NCBI GenBank assembly: GCA_963836695.1
Contig: CAWIKX010000002.1
Span: 261,734-325,733 of the forward strand
Length of the DNA stretch: 64,000 bases
Reading direction: 5' to 3'
From: Roseiarcus sp963836695
GTDB taxonomy: Bacteria; Pseudomonadota; Alphaproteobacteria; Rhizobiales; Beijerinckiaceae
Below the pieces are notes generated by a model. The model worked only from the letters and a program-made list of their open reading frames with translations. It did no database searches and was not told where the DNA came from. The position numbers and the translations under genes are program-made. Of this stretch, positions 37,208-45,849 are shown piece by piece (position 1 is the stretch's first letter; every line of letters starts with the position of its first letter).

Positions 37208-37411
37208 ATGTCCATCAGTTCAGCCAATCCACGACGTATCGCGATCGCCGCCGGGTGCGGCGCGCTCGCGATCGGGTTGCCCTACGGGGCGGCCGCTTAT
37301 GCATCTCCTGAATCGTCGGCGTGGGCGCTCATGGCGCTTTGCGTCTGCGGGCTCGGCGTCGCCGGTTTCCGGCGCGGCCGCAACAACCGGCTTTCAACGG
37401 ACATCGAGTGA
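37208..37411 (+). CDS. Minimal exported protein with PEP-CTERM-like C-terminal anchor
   Basis: From the ATG at 37208 the product is 67 residues. It consists of a signal peptide-like segment (RRIAIAAGCGALAIGLPYGA) that is followed almost at once by SPESSAWALMALCVCGLGVA and GFRRGRNN, which has the order of a PEP-CTERM sorting signal (PEP-like motif, hydrophobic helix, Arg cluster) with PES in place of PEP. There is practically no mature domain between. GGGGG lies four bases upstream of the ATG. A longer frame from 37109 exists. A strong terminator follows. Confidence 0.6.
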   Translation: MSISSANPRRIAIAAGCGALAIGLPYGAAAYASPESSAWALMALCVCGLGVAGFRRGRNNRLSTDIE

Positions 37412-37439
37412 AAGCCGTTGGGCGCTTCGGGCGCTCGTA

Positions 37440-37465
37440 AAAGGCCGCCTTTCGGGGCGGCCTTT
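37440..37465 (+). terminator. Hairpin terminator
   Basis: AAAGGCCGCC pairs perfectly with GGCGGCCTTT around a six-base loop TTTCGG. It lies 29 bases after the small PEP-CTERM-like gene; TTT forms part of the stem and GCATTT follows. Confidence 0.75.
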
Positions 37466-37604
37466 GCATTTCTGGCCCAAGCGGCGTAATTGGCCAAAAC
37501 ATCGAGCGCTCGCGCCGCGGCGACGAATTAGTAACCTTAATGTGCATAGTGAATCGTTTCGGGGCGCTCGTGAAACGCGTCTCTTCTGTGTTGGGTCCTG
37601 TCGC

Positions 37605-38789
37605 ATGAAGCTGCGGGTTTTATTTGCGGGGGCGCTCATCGGGCTGCCTCTCCTGGTCTCGGGCGCGCTGGCGCAGACCCCGGCAAGTCCGCCTGCGGTC
37701 ACGACACCCCCAGCGCCGTCAACCATAGCGGCGAGTCCGCCCGCCGTCACGACGCCGCCAGCGCCGCCCGTATCGATCCCGGCGAATCAGCCTTCTGCGA
37801 CGACCAGTGCGGCGCCATCGTCCAATCTCGCGAATCAGCCGGCGCCGAGTGGAGGCCTCGTAAGCCCGTTCATGCCGATGCCCGGCGCGCCGCCGACCAC
37901 CGGAGCTGATTCGACGCCAAACACTTCCAACACTTCCCCGCCTACGGCCGCGCCTCCTGCGGCTCAGGCGGCAGCGCCGCCAAAGCCGAAGAAGGTCGCG
38001 CCGCCTGCACCGCCGCGCGAGACTGCGCTCAGCGAGGATCCGCAACCGACGCTTCAGCCCGACACTTTCTTCGCTACCGCCAAGGCCTCCGAGCGCTACT
38101 CGACGATTGTGGACGCAGGCGGGTGGCCGACCGACATCGCCGCCATCGGCCCGGGAACGAAGGGGCCCGCCGTTGTAAAATTGCGCAAGCGCCTGGCGAT
38201 CGAGGGCTACCTTGACGCTGGCGAGGCAAGCGGACTTGCTTGGGATAAGGCGCTCACGGCGGGTGTGAAGCGATTCCAGGAGCATATGGGGCTGCGCCAG
38301 ACCGGAATTGTGTCCGGCGCGACGCTGAAAGCGATCAATGTTCCAGCGAGGGAGCGCTTCAACGAGCTCGCTTCCAGCGCCAATCGTCTTGCCGGGCTCA
38401 ATTTCTCTTTCGAGGACCGCTATGTGGTGGTCAACCTGCCATCGACCTCGGTCGAAGCGGTCGAGAATGGCCGGGTCGTCCACCATTACGTAGCGATCGT
38501 CGGCGGTCCGGAGCATCCCTCGCCCGAGATTTCCGCGCACATCCAGGTCGTGAACCTCAACCCGACGTGGACCGTTCCGATATCGATCATCAAGAAGGAA
38601 ATCATTCCCCGGATGCAGCGCGACCCGGGCTACCTGACGCGCGCGAAAATCAGGATTTTTGACGGCTCGGGTAAGGAGATCAATCCGAAGTCGGTGAACT
38701 GGAGCACGGAGCGGGCGGCCAATTACACGCTCAGGCAAGATTTCGGGCGCGGGCAATTCTCTCGGCTCGATCCGCATCGGCATGCCTAA
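37605..38789 (+). CDS. L,D-transpeptidase (YkuD), 5' part up to a frameshift
   Basis: The segment encodes a signal peptide (RVLFAGALIGLPLLVSGALA), a Pro/Ala/Thr-rich linker of about 130 residues, a PG_binding_1 domain (GTKGPAVVKLRKRLAIEGYL) and the beginning of the YkuD catalytic domain (RYVVVNLPSTSVEAVENGR and LNPTWTVPISIIKKEIIP). The frame then ends prematurely at HRHA. The expected continuation NSLGSIRIGMPNK is one base out of frame at about 38750, so a single extra base would explain it. The enzyme makes 3-3 cross-links in peptidoglycan in the periplasm. Confidence 0.85.
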   Translation: MKLRVLFAGALIGLPLLVSGALAQTPASPPAVTTPPAPSTIAASPPAVTTPPAPPVSIPANQPSATTSAAPSSNLANQPAPSGGLVSPFMPMPGAPPTTGADSTPNTSNTSPPTAAPPAAQAAAPPKPKKVAPPAPPRETALSEDPQPTLQPDTFFATAKASERYSTIVDAGGWPTDIAAIGPGTKGPAVVKLRKRLAIEGYLDAGEASGLAWDKALTAGVKRFQEHMGLRQTGIVSGATLKAINVPARERFNELASSANRLAGLNFSFEDRYVVVNLPSTSVEAVENGRVVHHYVAIVGGPEHPSPEISAHIQVVNLNPTWTVPISIIKKEIIPRMQRDPGYLTRAKIRIFDGSGKEINPKSVNWSTERAANYTLRQDFGRGQFSRLDPHRHA

Positions 38790-39141
38790 CAAGCTCGCCG
38801 TCTACATGCACGACACGCCGTCCAAGGGGCTATTCGGCGCCGATTACCGGTTCCTCAGCCATGGCTGTGTCCGGGTGCAAGGCGTCTATGACTATGCCGC
38901 GTGGCTGTTGGAAGGGACGGGCGGGGGACCGGCCGGCGGCTGGGACAAGGAGGCGCTGCAGGCCAAGATCAAGGAAGGCGCGCGTTACGACATCAACCTC
39001 GCCAAGGCGGTGCCGGTGATCTGGGTCTACCTGACCGGCTGGTCGAACGGCGACGGCCCCGCAAATTTCCGCGACGACGTCTACAATATCGACAATGTGG
39101 GCGAAGCGCAGGTGAGCGCCCAAGCCGCGCCGGTCAGGTAA
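38782..39141 (+). CDS. L,D-transpeptidase (YkuD), 3' part with the catalytic Cys
   Basis: This frame begins MPNKLAVYMHDTPSKGLF and carries the catalytic motif SHGCVRVQGVYDYAAWLL, in which His and Cys are the active-site residues. It is the direct continuation of the previous gene: GNSLGSIRIG can be read in this frame upstream of the ATG. Alone it could not fold as an enzyme. Joined, the protein would have about 510 residues, usual for PG_binding-YkuD enzymes of Hyphomicrobiales. Confidence 0.82.
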   Translation: MPNKLAVYMHDTPSKGLFGADYRFLSHGCVRVQGVYDYAAWLLEGTGGGPAGGWDKEALQAKIKEGARYDINLAKAVPVIWVYLTGWSNGDGPANFRDDVYNIDNVGEAQVSAQAAPVR

Positions 39142-39148
39142 AATCCGG

Positions 39149-39460
39149 TCAGCGGCCTTCAGGCGGGATCGCCGCGGTCTCGCGAACGAATTGGGCGATG
39201 TCCTCGCGGCTGTAAGACAGGCCCACTCGCTTCGTCGACGCAGGCCGCTTGGCGAGCGACAGCCCAGGCCGCCATTCCCGCTCTGGCCGGATCGGCCGGG
39301 GCATGAAGCCGCCGCCACAATTCGGGCAGACGTTGCTCAAATGCCGCTCGACGCAATCGGCGCAGAAGGTGCATTCGTAACTGCAGATGCGCGCGTCCGT
39401 CGCGTCGGGCGCCAAGTCCTTGTCGCAATATTCGCAATTCGGCCGAAGTTCGAGCGCCAT
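39149..39460 (-). CDS. DUF1272 domain zinc-ribbon protein
   Basis: From the ATG at 39460 the product is 103 residues and begins MALELRPNCEYCDKDLAPDA, then CSYECTFCADCVERH and VCPNCGGGFMPRP, with eight or more cysteines paired as zinc ligands, the known DUF1272 pattern. The C-terminal 40 residues are an extension with basic residues. Function is unknown; the fold suggests nucleic-acid or protein binding. The upstream frame to 39520 lacks family similarity. Confidence 0.85.
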   Translation of the reverse strand: MALELRPNCEYCDKDLAPDATDARICSYECTFCADCVERHLSNVCPNCGGGFMPRPIRPEREWRPGLSLAKRPASTKRVGLSYSREDIAQFVRETAAIPPEGR

Positions 39461-39530
39461 GTTTTCCCCCAAGACGCCAGCCGCGAGCGTGGACCTGATG
39501 CGCGTCGAACGCAACCTCACACAGCCAACT

Positions 39531-40154
39531 ATGTCTCAAGCTTCCCGGCCATTACAGAATCGCGTCGACCCGTTCGGCGAACTCCGCGCGACGCCTGAGC
39601 GCGGCGGGCTCATGGGCAATCGTGGCGGCCGGCTGCATCGTGACGACCAGACTTTGGGCCGGAGCCGCTGGAAGAACAAGCACTGGCTGATCTGCGTGTG
39701 CGAGTTCAAGGATCGTCATCGCGACGTTTGGGGCAGGTACTACACGGAACTCTTCTTCCTCGACGAGCCGACAGCGCTCGCCGCCGGCCATCGGCCCTGC
39801 TTCGAGTGCCGCAGGCCCGCGGCGAAAGCCTTTATCGCCGCTTTTCCGGGCGCCCCGAGCTGCGTGGAGGCGATGGACGAAGCGCTCCATCGCGAGCGGG
39901 TGGAGAACCGGCTGAAACGCCTATGGCGGGCGCGTCTCGGCGACCTGCCGGACGGGGCGATGATCGCGCGCGATCGCAGCGCTCACGCCGTGCGCTCGGG
40001 CGAGCTTTTGCCCTGGAGCTTCGCCGGCTACGGCGCGCCAAGCCCGCTCGAGCCCGACGCCATCGTTGATGTCTTGACTCCGCCCTCGACGGTCGCCGCG
40101 CTCAAGGGCGGATTTAAGCCGCTCTGGCCCGAGGCGCTCAAGCCCGGACGTTGA
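39531..40154 (+). CDS. Conserved hypothetical protein with CxxC motif
   Basis: The 207-residue protein starts MSQASRPLQNRVDPFGELRA and contains MGNRGGRLHRDDQTL, YTELFFLDEPTALAAGHRPC and CFECRRPAAKAF. I recognise this as a family of unknown function widespread in alphaproteobacteria. The two cysteines of PCFECRR may bind a metal. The C-terminal half has VLTPPSTVAALKGGFKPLWP. The start was chosen where the family-like sequence begins; the frame extends 144 bases further upstream, overlapping the divergent DUF1272 gene. Confidence 0.78.
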   Translation: MSQASRPLQNRVDPFGELRATPERGGLMGNRGGRLHRDDQTLGRSRWKNKHWLICVCEFKDRHRDVWGRYYTELFFLDEPTALAAGHRPCFECRRPAAKAFIAAFPGAPSCVEAMDEALHRERVENRLKRLWRARLGDLPDGAMIARDRSAHAVRSGELLPWSFAGYGAPSPLEPDAIVDVLTPPSTVAALKGGFKPLWPEALKPGR

Positions 40155-40219
40155 CCGGTTCGCGCCTGTGGTCTACTCCGCCTTCGCTTAGCAAAAAATG
40201 GTTTCCGAGGTGGAGATCG

Positions 40220-40606
40220 ATGATGCGCGCTTTGCTCGTCGCCGTGGCGCTCCTGGCGGCGTCCGTCCCGCCGGCGATCGCCGGCGAACTGACCGGAATA
40301 TGGATGCGAGACGACGGCTCCGCCAAGCTTCGCTTCTCCGCATGCGGAGGCGGGATGATGTGCGGCTTTCTGGCCTGGAAGAAAGACGCGGGCGGCGCCG
40401 CCAAGATCGGCCAACGACTGTTTTCCGACATGAAGCCGAGCGGGGAAGATTCTTGGGCCGGAGCAGCGTTCAATCCTGAAGACGGTAAGCGCTACGCGGC
40501 AAAGCTGACAGTCTCAGGCGATCATCTGGTTACGGCCGGTTGCGTGCTCGGCGGGCTCATCTGCAAGTCGTTCGATTGGACCCGGAGTCGGGCCCGTGCC
40601 CCGTGA
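40220..40606 (+). CDS. DUF2147-like secreted protein
   Basis: The protein of 128 residues starts with a signal peptide (MMRALLVAVALLAASVPPAIA) and then GELTGIWMRDDGSAKLRFSA, the typical opening of DUF2147 proteins. Four cysteines are present (SACGGGMMCGF, AGCVLGGLICKSFDW), probably two disulphides. GGAG lies four bases before the first ATG and seven before the second. Its role in the periplasm is unknown. Confidence 0.8.
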   Translation: MMRALLVAVALLAASVPPAIAGELTGIWMRDDGSAKLRFSACGGGMMCGFLAWKKDAGGAAKIGQRLFSDMKPSGEDSWAGAAFNPEDGKRYAAKLTVSGDHLVTAGCVLGGLICKSFDWTRSRARAP

Positions 40607-40702
40607 GGGACACAGCCCAACCCGCAGAGTTGAGCATAAGGCCGCGTCGCGCTTAAGACGCACACACAAACGCTTGGCGCCCCGGTCTAAATGTGGTGAC
40701 GA

Positions 40703-41275
40703 TCAGGCCGAGGCCGAAGAGCCCTTACGCGAGGTCCGATAGCCGGCGAAGCCGAGGGCCGCGAAGCCGAGCAGCATCATCCCCCAGGTCGAGGGTTCAG
40801 GCACAGAGTTGAGGGTCAACGTGATAAAGTAACTTTGGTCCCCGAACGACAAGCCTTGCGCATTAAACTCTATCGAGTTTGGGGTGAAGCTAACGTTCGC
40901 CGCTGTAAGCCCCGGCAAATTCGTCGACAGAGTGAATCCGCTTATACCAGAACCGAAGTCCAAGTTTGCGTACTGAACTCCGTTGAATGCCGCGGAGTTG
41001 TAGGACGAGCCCGCGTCTTCCGCTAGCGTCAAAGTATTCGCGCCGACAGTGAAAGTCGCGTTCTCAACGAAAGCAGAGCATACGCCCGCGCCGCCCGAAG
41101 AACAGGGCAGCACCGTCGGATCCGTCACAACATCGAGGACCGACGACCCGAAGACCGTTCCCGCCGAGGGGAAAATGTAGTTGAGGGTTACGTTGGTGCC
41201 TACAAGGGTGGCGGCGTTCGCCGAGACGGCGCCCGCCAAAGCAAAAGCCACAAATCCCGCTAATGTTGCGCGCAT
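40703..41275 (-). CDS. PEP-CTERM sorting domain protein
   Basis: The 190-residue protein has an N-terminal signal peptide (TLAGFVAFALAGAVSANAA) and ends with VPEPSTWGMMLLGFAALGFA followed by GYRTSRKG, a clear PEP-CTERM anchor recognised by exosortase. The mature part is Ser/Thr/Asn-rich and beta-strand-like, with two cysteines (LPCSSGGAGVCSAF). Such proteins go to the cell surface or extracellular matrix; no exosortase or polysaccharide genes are in the window. Confidence 0.85.
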   Translation of the reverse strand: MRATLAGFVAFALAGAVSANAATLVGTNVTLNYIFPSAGTVFGSSVLDVVTDPTVLPCSSGGAGVCSAFVENATFTVGANTLTLAEDAGSSYNSAAFNGVQYANLDFGSGISGFTLSTNLPGLTAANVSFTPNSIEFNAQGLSFGDQSYFITLTLNSVPEPSTWGMMLLGFAALGFAGYRTSRKGSSASA

Positions 41276-41395
41276 GACTTTGTCCTCAATTTATTTCTGG
41301 CGTATTGGAACGCCGATATAAAGAATATCACTAGGTTAACACCCGTCAAGCGATTGTTCGCATAACCGCAACTCTCGAATAATGGCAATGCTCAT

Positions 41396-41866
41396 TCAGT
41401 GTTCGCCCCGGCCGCGCAGAAACGCCTCGAAGGCGCTGAGCGTCGCGGCCGAGACGTAATGCTCGATGCCCTCGGCGTCGGCCTCCGCCGCCTCGCGCGG
41501 CGCGCCGACCGCGATGAGGAGGTCGACCACCAGCCGGTGGCGATCGCGCGCGCTTTTCGCCATCGCCGCGCCGGCCTCGGTCAGGAAGATCCCGCGATAG
41601 GGCCTAGCTCGCGCCAGGCCCTCGCGCTTGAGGCGGGCGATGGTCTTGCTGGCGGTCGGATGAGCGACGCCCATGCGCCGCGCGATGTCGGTCGTGCGCG
41701 CCTCGCCATTGGCCGCGATCAGGTCCGCGATCAGTTCGGTATAGTCCTCGAGCAGCGAGGTTGAGCGAGCTGACCGCGCCTTCAAGAATCGGTCGGCTTG
41801 CGCGGGCTCGGCCGCCAACCCGGCGGACGCCGACGGCGGCTCTTTGCCGCGCTTCGTGGTCGCCAA
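41396..41866 (-). CDS. mntR: Manganese-responsive regulator MntR (DtxR family)
   Basis: The protein of about 156 residues has LLEDYTELIADLIAANGEAR followed by TTDIARRMGVAHPTASKTIA, the winged helix of MntR/DtxR regulators, and ERHR-like RDRHRLVVDLLIAVGAP plus DAEGIEHYVSAATLSAFEAF with the metal-binding His and Glu. The open frame reaches a GTG at 41956, but that start would reach into the mntH promoter region; a TTG at 41866 with GAGGG four bases upstream fits the usual MntR length. It is divergent from mntH, its expected target. Confidence 0.87.
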   Translation of the reverse strand: MATTKRGKEPPSASAGLAAEPAQADRFLKARSARSTSLLEDYTELIADLIAANGEARTTDIARRMGVAHPTASKTIARLKREGLARARPYRGIFLTEAGAAMAKSARDRHRLVVDLLIAVGAPREAAEADAEGIEHYVSAATLSAFEAFLRGRGEH

Positions 41867-41915
41867 ATCGCCCTCGCCTGCCCCGCCACACCCGGTTTCG
41901 CCCCTCGTTTCATTG

Positions 41916-41931
41916 TGCAGCCTTGGCTGCA
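41916..41931. promoter_or_regulatory. Palindrome between mntR and mntH
   Basis: TGCAGCC-TT-GGCTGCA is a perfect dyad with seven-base arms, 50 bases upstream of the chosen mntR start. TGCAGCC recurs at 41984-41990 next to the mntH promoter. It may be an operator for MntR or another regulator; it does not look like the E. coli MntR site. Confidence 0.45.
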
Positions 41932-41992
41932 AAATGCAACCGCAGTTCGGCGTCACGCGCTTTATTCAGCCTTTGCGCTCATTTGCAGCCTA

Positions 41993-42022
41993 TTGACTAT
42001 GACGTAGCTGAGGGTACATTAT
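41993..42022 (+). promoter_or_regulatory. Candidate sigma-70 promoter of mntH
   Basis: TTGACT at 41993-41998 and CATTAT at 42017-42022 are 18 bases apart, a good match to the housekeeping consensus, 34 bases before the mntH ATG. Confidence 0.55.
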
Positions 42023-42055
42023 GCAGGTGGGGCGGCAAACGCCGAGGATCAGGCG

Positions 42056-43381
<1,326 letters not shown>

Positions 43382-43520
43382 GGGCTTCGAACCAGGATCG
43401 TCAATCGCGAGCGTAAGCGAAGCGACCCAGGAGCCCTCGGGCGCCCTGCGCCCCTAGATCGCCGCTTCTCTCGTCGCGATGGCGGTGGCGATCTACGATT
43501 GTTTCGAGCAGAGCCAACGA

Positions 43521-44393
43521 TCAGTGAATGGCCTTAGCGCCGAGATGCCTGAGCTTGTCCGGATTGCGCATCACATAGATGCCGGCGATCCGGCCGTCCT
43601 GGATCTCGAGCGCGGTGGTTTGCACGCCGTCAAACTCGGTGGTGACGAAGCCGGGCAAGCCGTTGATGAAACCGTAACGCATGGCTCTCGGCGCTCTCCC
43701 CGCTGCGACATGCGCGATCGCAGTCTGAAACTGCATGACGTCGTCGATCCCGATAAGCGGCCGCTTCGCCGCGGGCCGCTTGCCGCCGCCGTCGGAATAG
43801 AGGATGACGTCCGCGGTCAGAAGCGAGCGGAGTTTACCCATGTCGCCGCTGCGTGTCGCCGAGTAGAACGCCGCGGCGATTTCGAGGCCGCGCTCCTTGG
43901 GCATGGGAAAGCGCGGACGCGTGGCGCGTACGTGCGCACGCGCGCGACTGGCAAGCTGGCGGCAGGTCGCCGGTTCGCGGCCAATCGTTTCGGCCAGTTC
44001 GTCGAAGCCGACGCCGAACACATCGTGCAGCAGGAAGGCGGCGCGCTCGAGCGGCGACAACCGCTCGAGCGCCATCATCAGCGGCAGCGTGACGTCGTCG
44101 ATCTCGTCCTCATCAGGCTCGACCAAGGGCTCCGGCAGCCACGGCCCGATATAGGTTTCACGTCGCCGCCGCGCCGACTTCAACTGGTCGAGGCAGAGGC
44201 GTGTTACGACGCGGCGCAAATAGGCTTCCGGCTCCAGAACGGCGGCGCGATCGGCGTCGAGCCAGCGCAAGAACGCGTCCTGCACCACATCCTCCGCATC
44301 CGCGACCGATCCGAGCATGCGATAGGCAATGCGGATCAATCGCGGGCGCAGCGGATCAAAGCTTAAAGCGGCGGCGTCGCCTGACGTCGTCAT
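43521..44393 (-). CDS. ECF41-type RNA polymerase sigma factor with C-terminal SnoaL-like domain
   Basis: The 290-residue protein has sigma region 2 (RIAYRMLGSVADAEDVVQDA) and region 4 (LSPLERAAFLLHDVFGVGFD), then a fused C-terminal domain of about 110 residues. The ECF41 hallmarks are present: WLPEP between regions 2 and 4, DGGGK in the C-terminal domain and NPDKLRHL at the end. In this group the C-terminal domain controls sigma activity in place of an anti-sigma factor. It follows an AhpD-family gene, its usual partner, with a one-base overlap. A consensus ECF41 promoter precedes the pair. Confidence 0.94.
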   Translation of the reverse strand: MTTSGDAAALSFDPLRPRLIRIAYRMLGSVADAEDVVQDAFLRWLDADRAAVLEPEAYLRRVVTRLCLDQLKSARRRRETYIGPWLPEPLVEPDEDEIDDVTLPLMMALERLSPLERAAFLLHDVFGVGFDELAETIGREPATCRQLASRARAHVRATRPRFPMPKERGLEIAAAFYSATRSGDMGKLRSLLTADVILYSDGGGKRPAAKRPLIGIDDVMQFQTAIAHVAAGRAPRAMRYGFINGLPGFVTTEFDGVQTTALEIQDGRIAGIYVMRNPDKLRHLGAKAIH

Positions 44394-44851
44394 CAGGCCG
44401 CGCGGCGCTGCTCGATCGGATGGACAGCGCGGAAGCCCACCTGGATCCGGTTCCAGCCGTTGATCGTAACAATCAAGAGAGTGAGTTTCACCTGCTCCTC
44501 TTCGCTGAACTGCGCCTTGAGCGCCTCATAGACGTCGTCGGGAGCGCGGGTCTCGGCCACCAAAGTCAGGGCTTCGGTCCAGGCCAGCGCCGCGCGTTCC
44601 CGCTCGCTATAGAGCGGCGAGTCGCGCCAGGCGTCGAGCAGGTAGAGGCGCTGCTCCGTTTCCCCTCGTTTACGCGCGTCGGCCGTATGCATGTCGAGGC
44701 AAAAGGCGCAGCCGTTGATCTGGGAGGCCCGGGTCACCACGAGATCCATCAGGCTCGCTTCCAGACCGTTCTGCTTAAGGCCCTGGCTGAAATCGAGCCA
44801 TGACTTCATAGGCCCCGGCGCGGCGGCGAAGGCGTTCAATCTTGGGGTCAT
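44393..44851 (-). CDS. AhpD / carboxymuconolactone decarboxylase family protein
   Basis: The protein of 152 residues has the alkylhydroperoxidase AhpD core RASQINGCAFCLDMHTADAR, with the redox CxxC pair and downstream His. The frame extends to 44941, but three ATG codons stand in a row at 44857-44851 and only the last is six bases from GGAG, so MTPRLNAFAAAPG is the likely start. In ECF41 loci this is the typical target gene. It may reduce peroxides or act on a small organic substrate. Confidence 0.9.
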   Translation of the reverse strand: MTPRLNAFAAAPGPMKSWLDFSQGLKQNGLEASLMDLVVTRASQINGCAFCLDMHTADARKRGETEQRLYLLDAWRDSPLYSERERAALAWTEALTLVAETRAPDDVYEALKAQFSEEEQVKLTLLIVTINGWNRIQVGFRAVHPIEQRRAA

Positions 44852-44886
44852 CATCATCTCCTCATCAATGGGGGTTCGCAGGACAT

Positions 44887-44913
44887 GACGAGATGGACGC
44901 GCGTCTTGTGACA
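44887..44913 (-). promoter_or_regulatory. ECF41 promoter TGTCACA-N16-CGTC
   Basis: On the minus strand TGTCACA (44913-44907) is followed after exactly 16 bases by CGTC (44890-44887), the published ECF41 target consensus. It lies 36 bases before the AhpD start, so the sigma factor almost surely drives its own operon. Confidence 0.9.
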
Positions 44914-44955
44914 CGTGGACAAGGAAATTTGTAACGCTCAAACTCTCCCCTCGGA

Positions 44956-45073
44956 CCTCGTCCTAAGGGGCGCCGAAGGCGCGTCTCGAAGGACGTTCGA
45001 GACGGCGCGATCGTTCCACCATCCGGATCATCCTTCGAGACGCCGTGTGCTCCACACGGCCCTCAGGATGAGG
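44956..45073. repeat. Two inverted copies of the CATCCTTCGAG palindromic repeat
   Basis: The right copy (45029-45073) runs from CATCCTTCGAGACGCCGTGT to CCTCAGGATGAGG with a CCGTGTG/CACACGG inner stem; the left copy (about 44956-44994) has the opposite orientation. The right copy overlaps the last codons and stop of the PPOX gene, so it supplies its C-terminus. The same family is found at 29641-29760. Confidence 0.75.
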
Positions 45074-45716
45074 TCGGTGGATCAACCCGGCAATCGCCCT
45101 TCGCGCCCAGCTTGCCGCGCAACACCTGATTTTCGGCTTCGAGCGCCTCAAGCCGCGCCCGGATAGGCGCGAGCGCAGGGGCAAGCTCGGCCTGGCTAAA
45201 TCGCGGCGTGATATGTTGCGGACAGTTCCAGTCGAACGCCACGAGATGGATGACGAGCCCGCGCTCGACCCTCGCCCGGTAGCCGGGCAGCGCAAGCTTT
45301 GCCGCCAGCTCCGCATCGGCGCAGAGGTCCTTCGCCTCGACATGCGCGTAGACCTTGAGGCGGCGTCGGTTGGGATAGTCCATCAGGAAAAGCGCCGCAC
45401 GGTCATCGGCGGCAAGATTGCCGGTGCTGATGTATTGCCGGTTGCCCCGGAAGTCTGGGATCGCGAGTGTCTTCTCGTCGAGCACGCGGATGAAGCCGGG
45501 CGGCCCTCCCCGGTGCTGCATATAGGGCCAGCCGCTCTCCGATACGGTCGCCACATAGACGCTGTCGCGCTCGGCGATGAACGCCGCTTCTCCTCCGGTA
45601 AAGCGGTCGGACGAACGGTCGCCCTCGAAGTGCGCCCAGAAGTCGCCGCTGCCATTGGCCTCTTGGGCAGCCCGAACGCTCGGGGTCGAGGCGAGGTCCA
45701 GATAATCGTAAGCCAT
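45063..45716 (-). CDS. PPOX-class FMN-binding pyridoxamine 5'-phosphate oxidase family protein
   Basis: The 217-residue protein has the flavin-binding split barrel (FIAERDSVYVATVSESGWPY, GGPPGFIRVLDEKTLAIPDF, GNRQYISTGNLAADDRAALF) and a C-terminal coiled-coil-like tail (LEALEAENQVLRGKLGAK). It resembles the general-stress PPOX group, not PdxH. It is divergent from a LysR regulator that probably controls it. Its stop codon is within a dispersed palindromic repeat. Confidence 0.83.
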   Translation of the reverse strand: MAYDYLDLASTPSVRAAQEANGSGDFWAHFEGDRSSDRFTGGEAAFIAERDSVYVATVSESGWPYMQHRGGPPGFIRVLDEKTLAIPDFRGNRQYISTGNLAADDRAALFLMDYPNRRRLKVYAHVEAKDLCADAELAAKLALPGYRARVERGLVIHLVAFDWNCPQHITPRFSQAELAPALAPIRARLEALEAENQVLRGKLGAKGDCRVDPPTSS

Positions 45717-45814
45717 TCCGGCGCTCCAACAGGAGAAAACAGGCCGACGACATTCAGGTTGTCAGCCTAAGCGTCGGACATATAGGCATTCCACACACAG
45801 CAATAATATTGTAT

Positions 45815-45837
45815 ATCTGAGATAATTTCTTTCAGAT
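45815..45837. promoter_or_regulatory. Candidate LysR-type operator
   Basis: ATCTGA (45815-45820) and TCAGAT (45832-45837) form a perfect dyad with 11 bases between, in the AT-rich space between the PPOX gene and the LysR gene. The spacing suits a LysR-type site, though the match is by eye. Confidence 0.5.
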
Positions 45838-45849
45838 TGTGGAAGCGAA

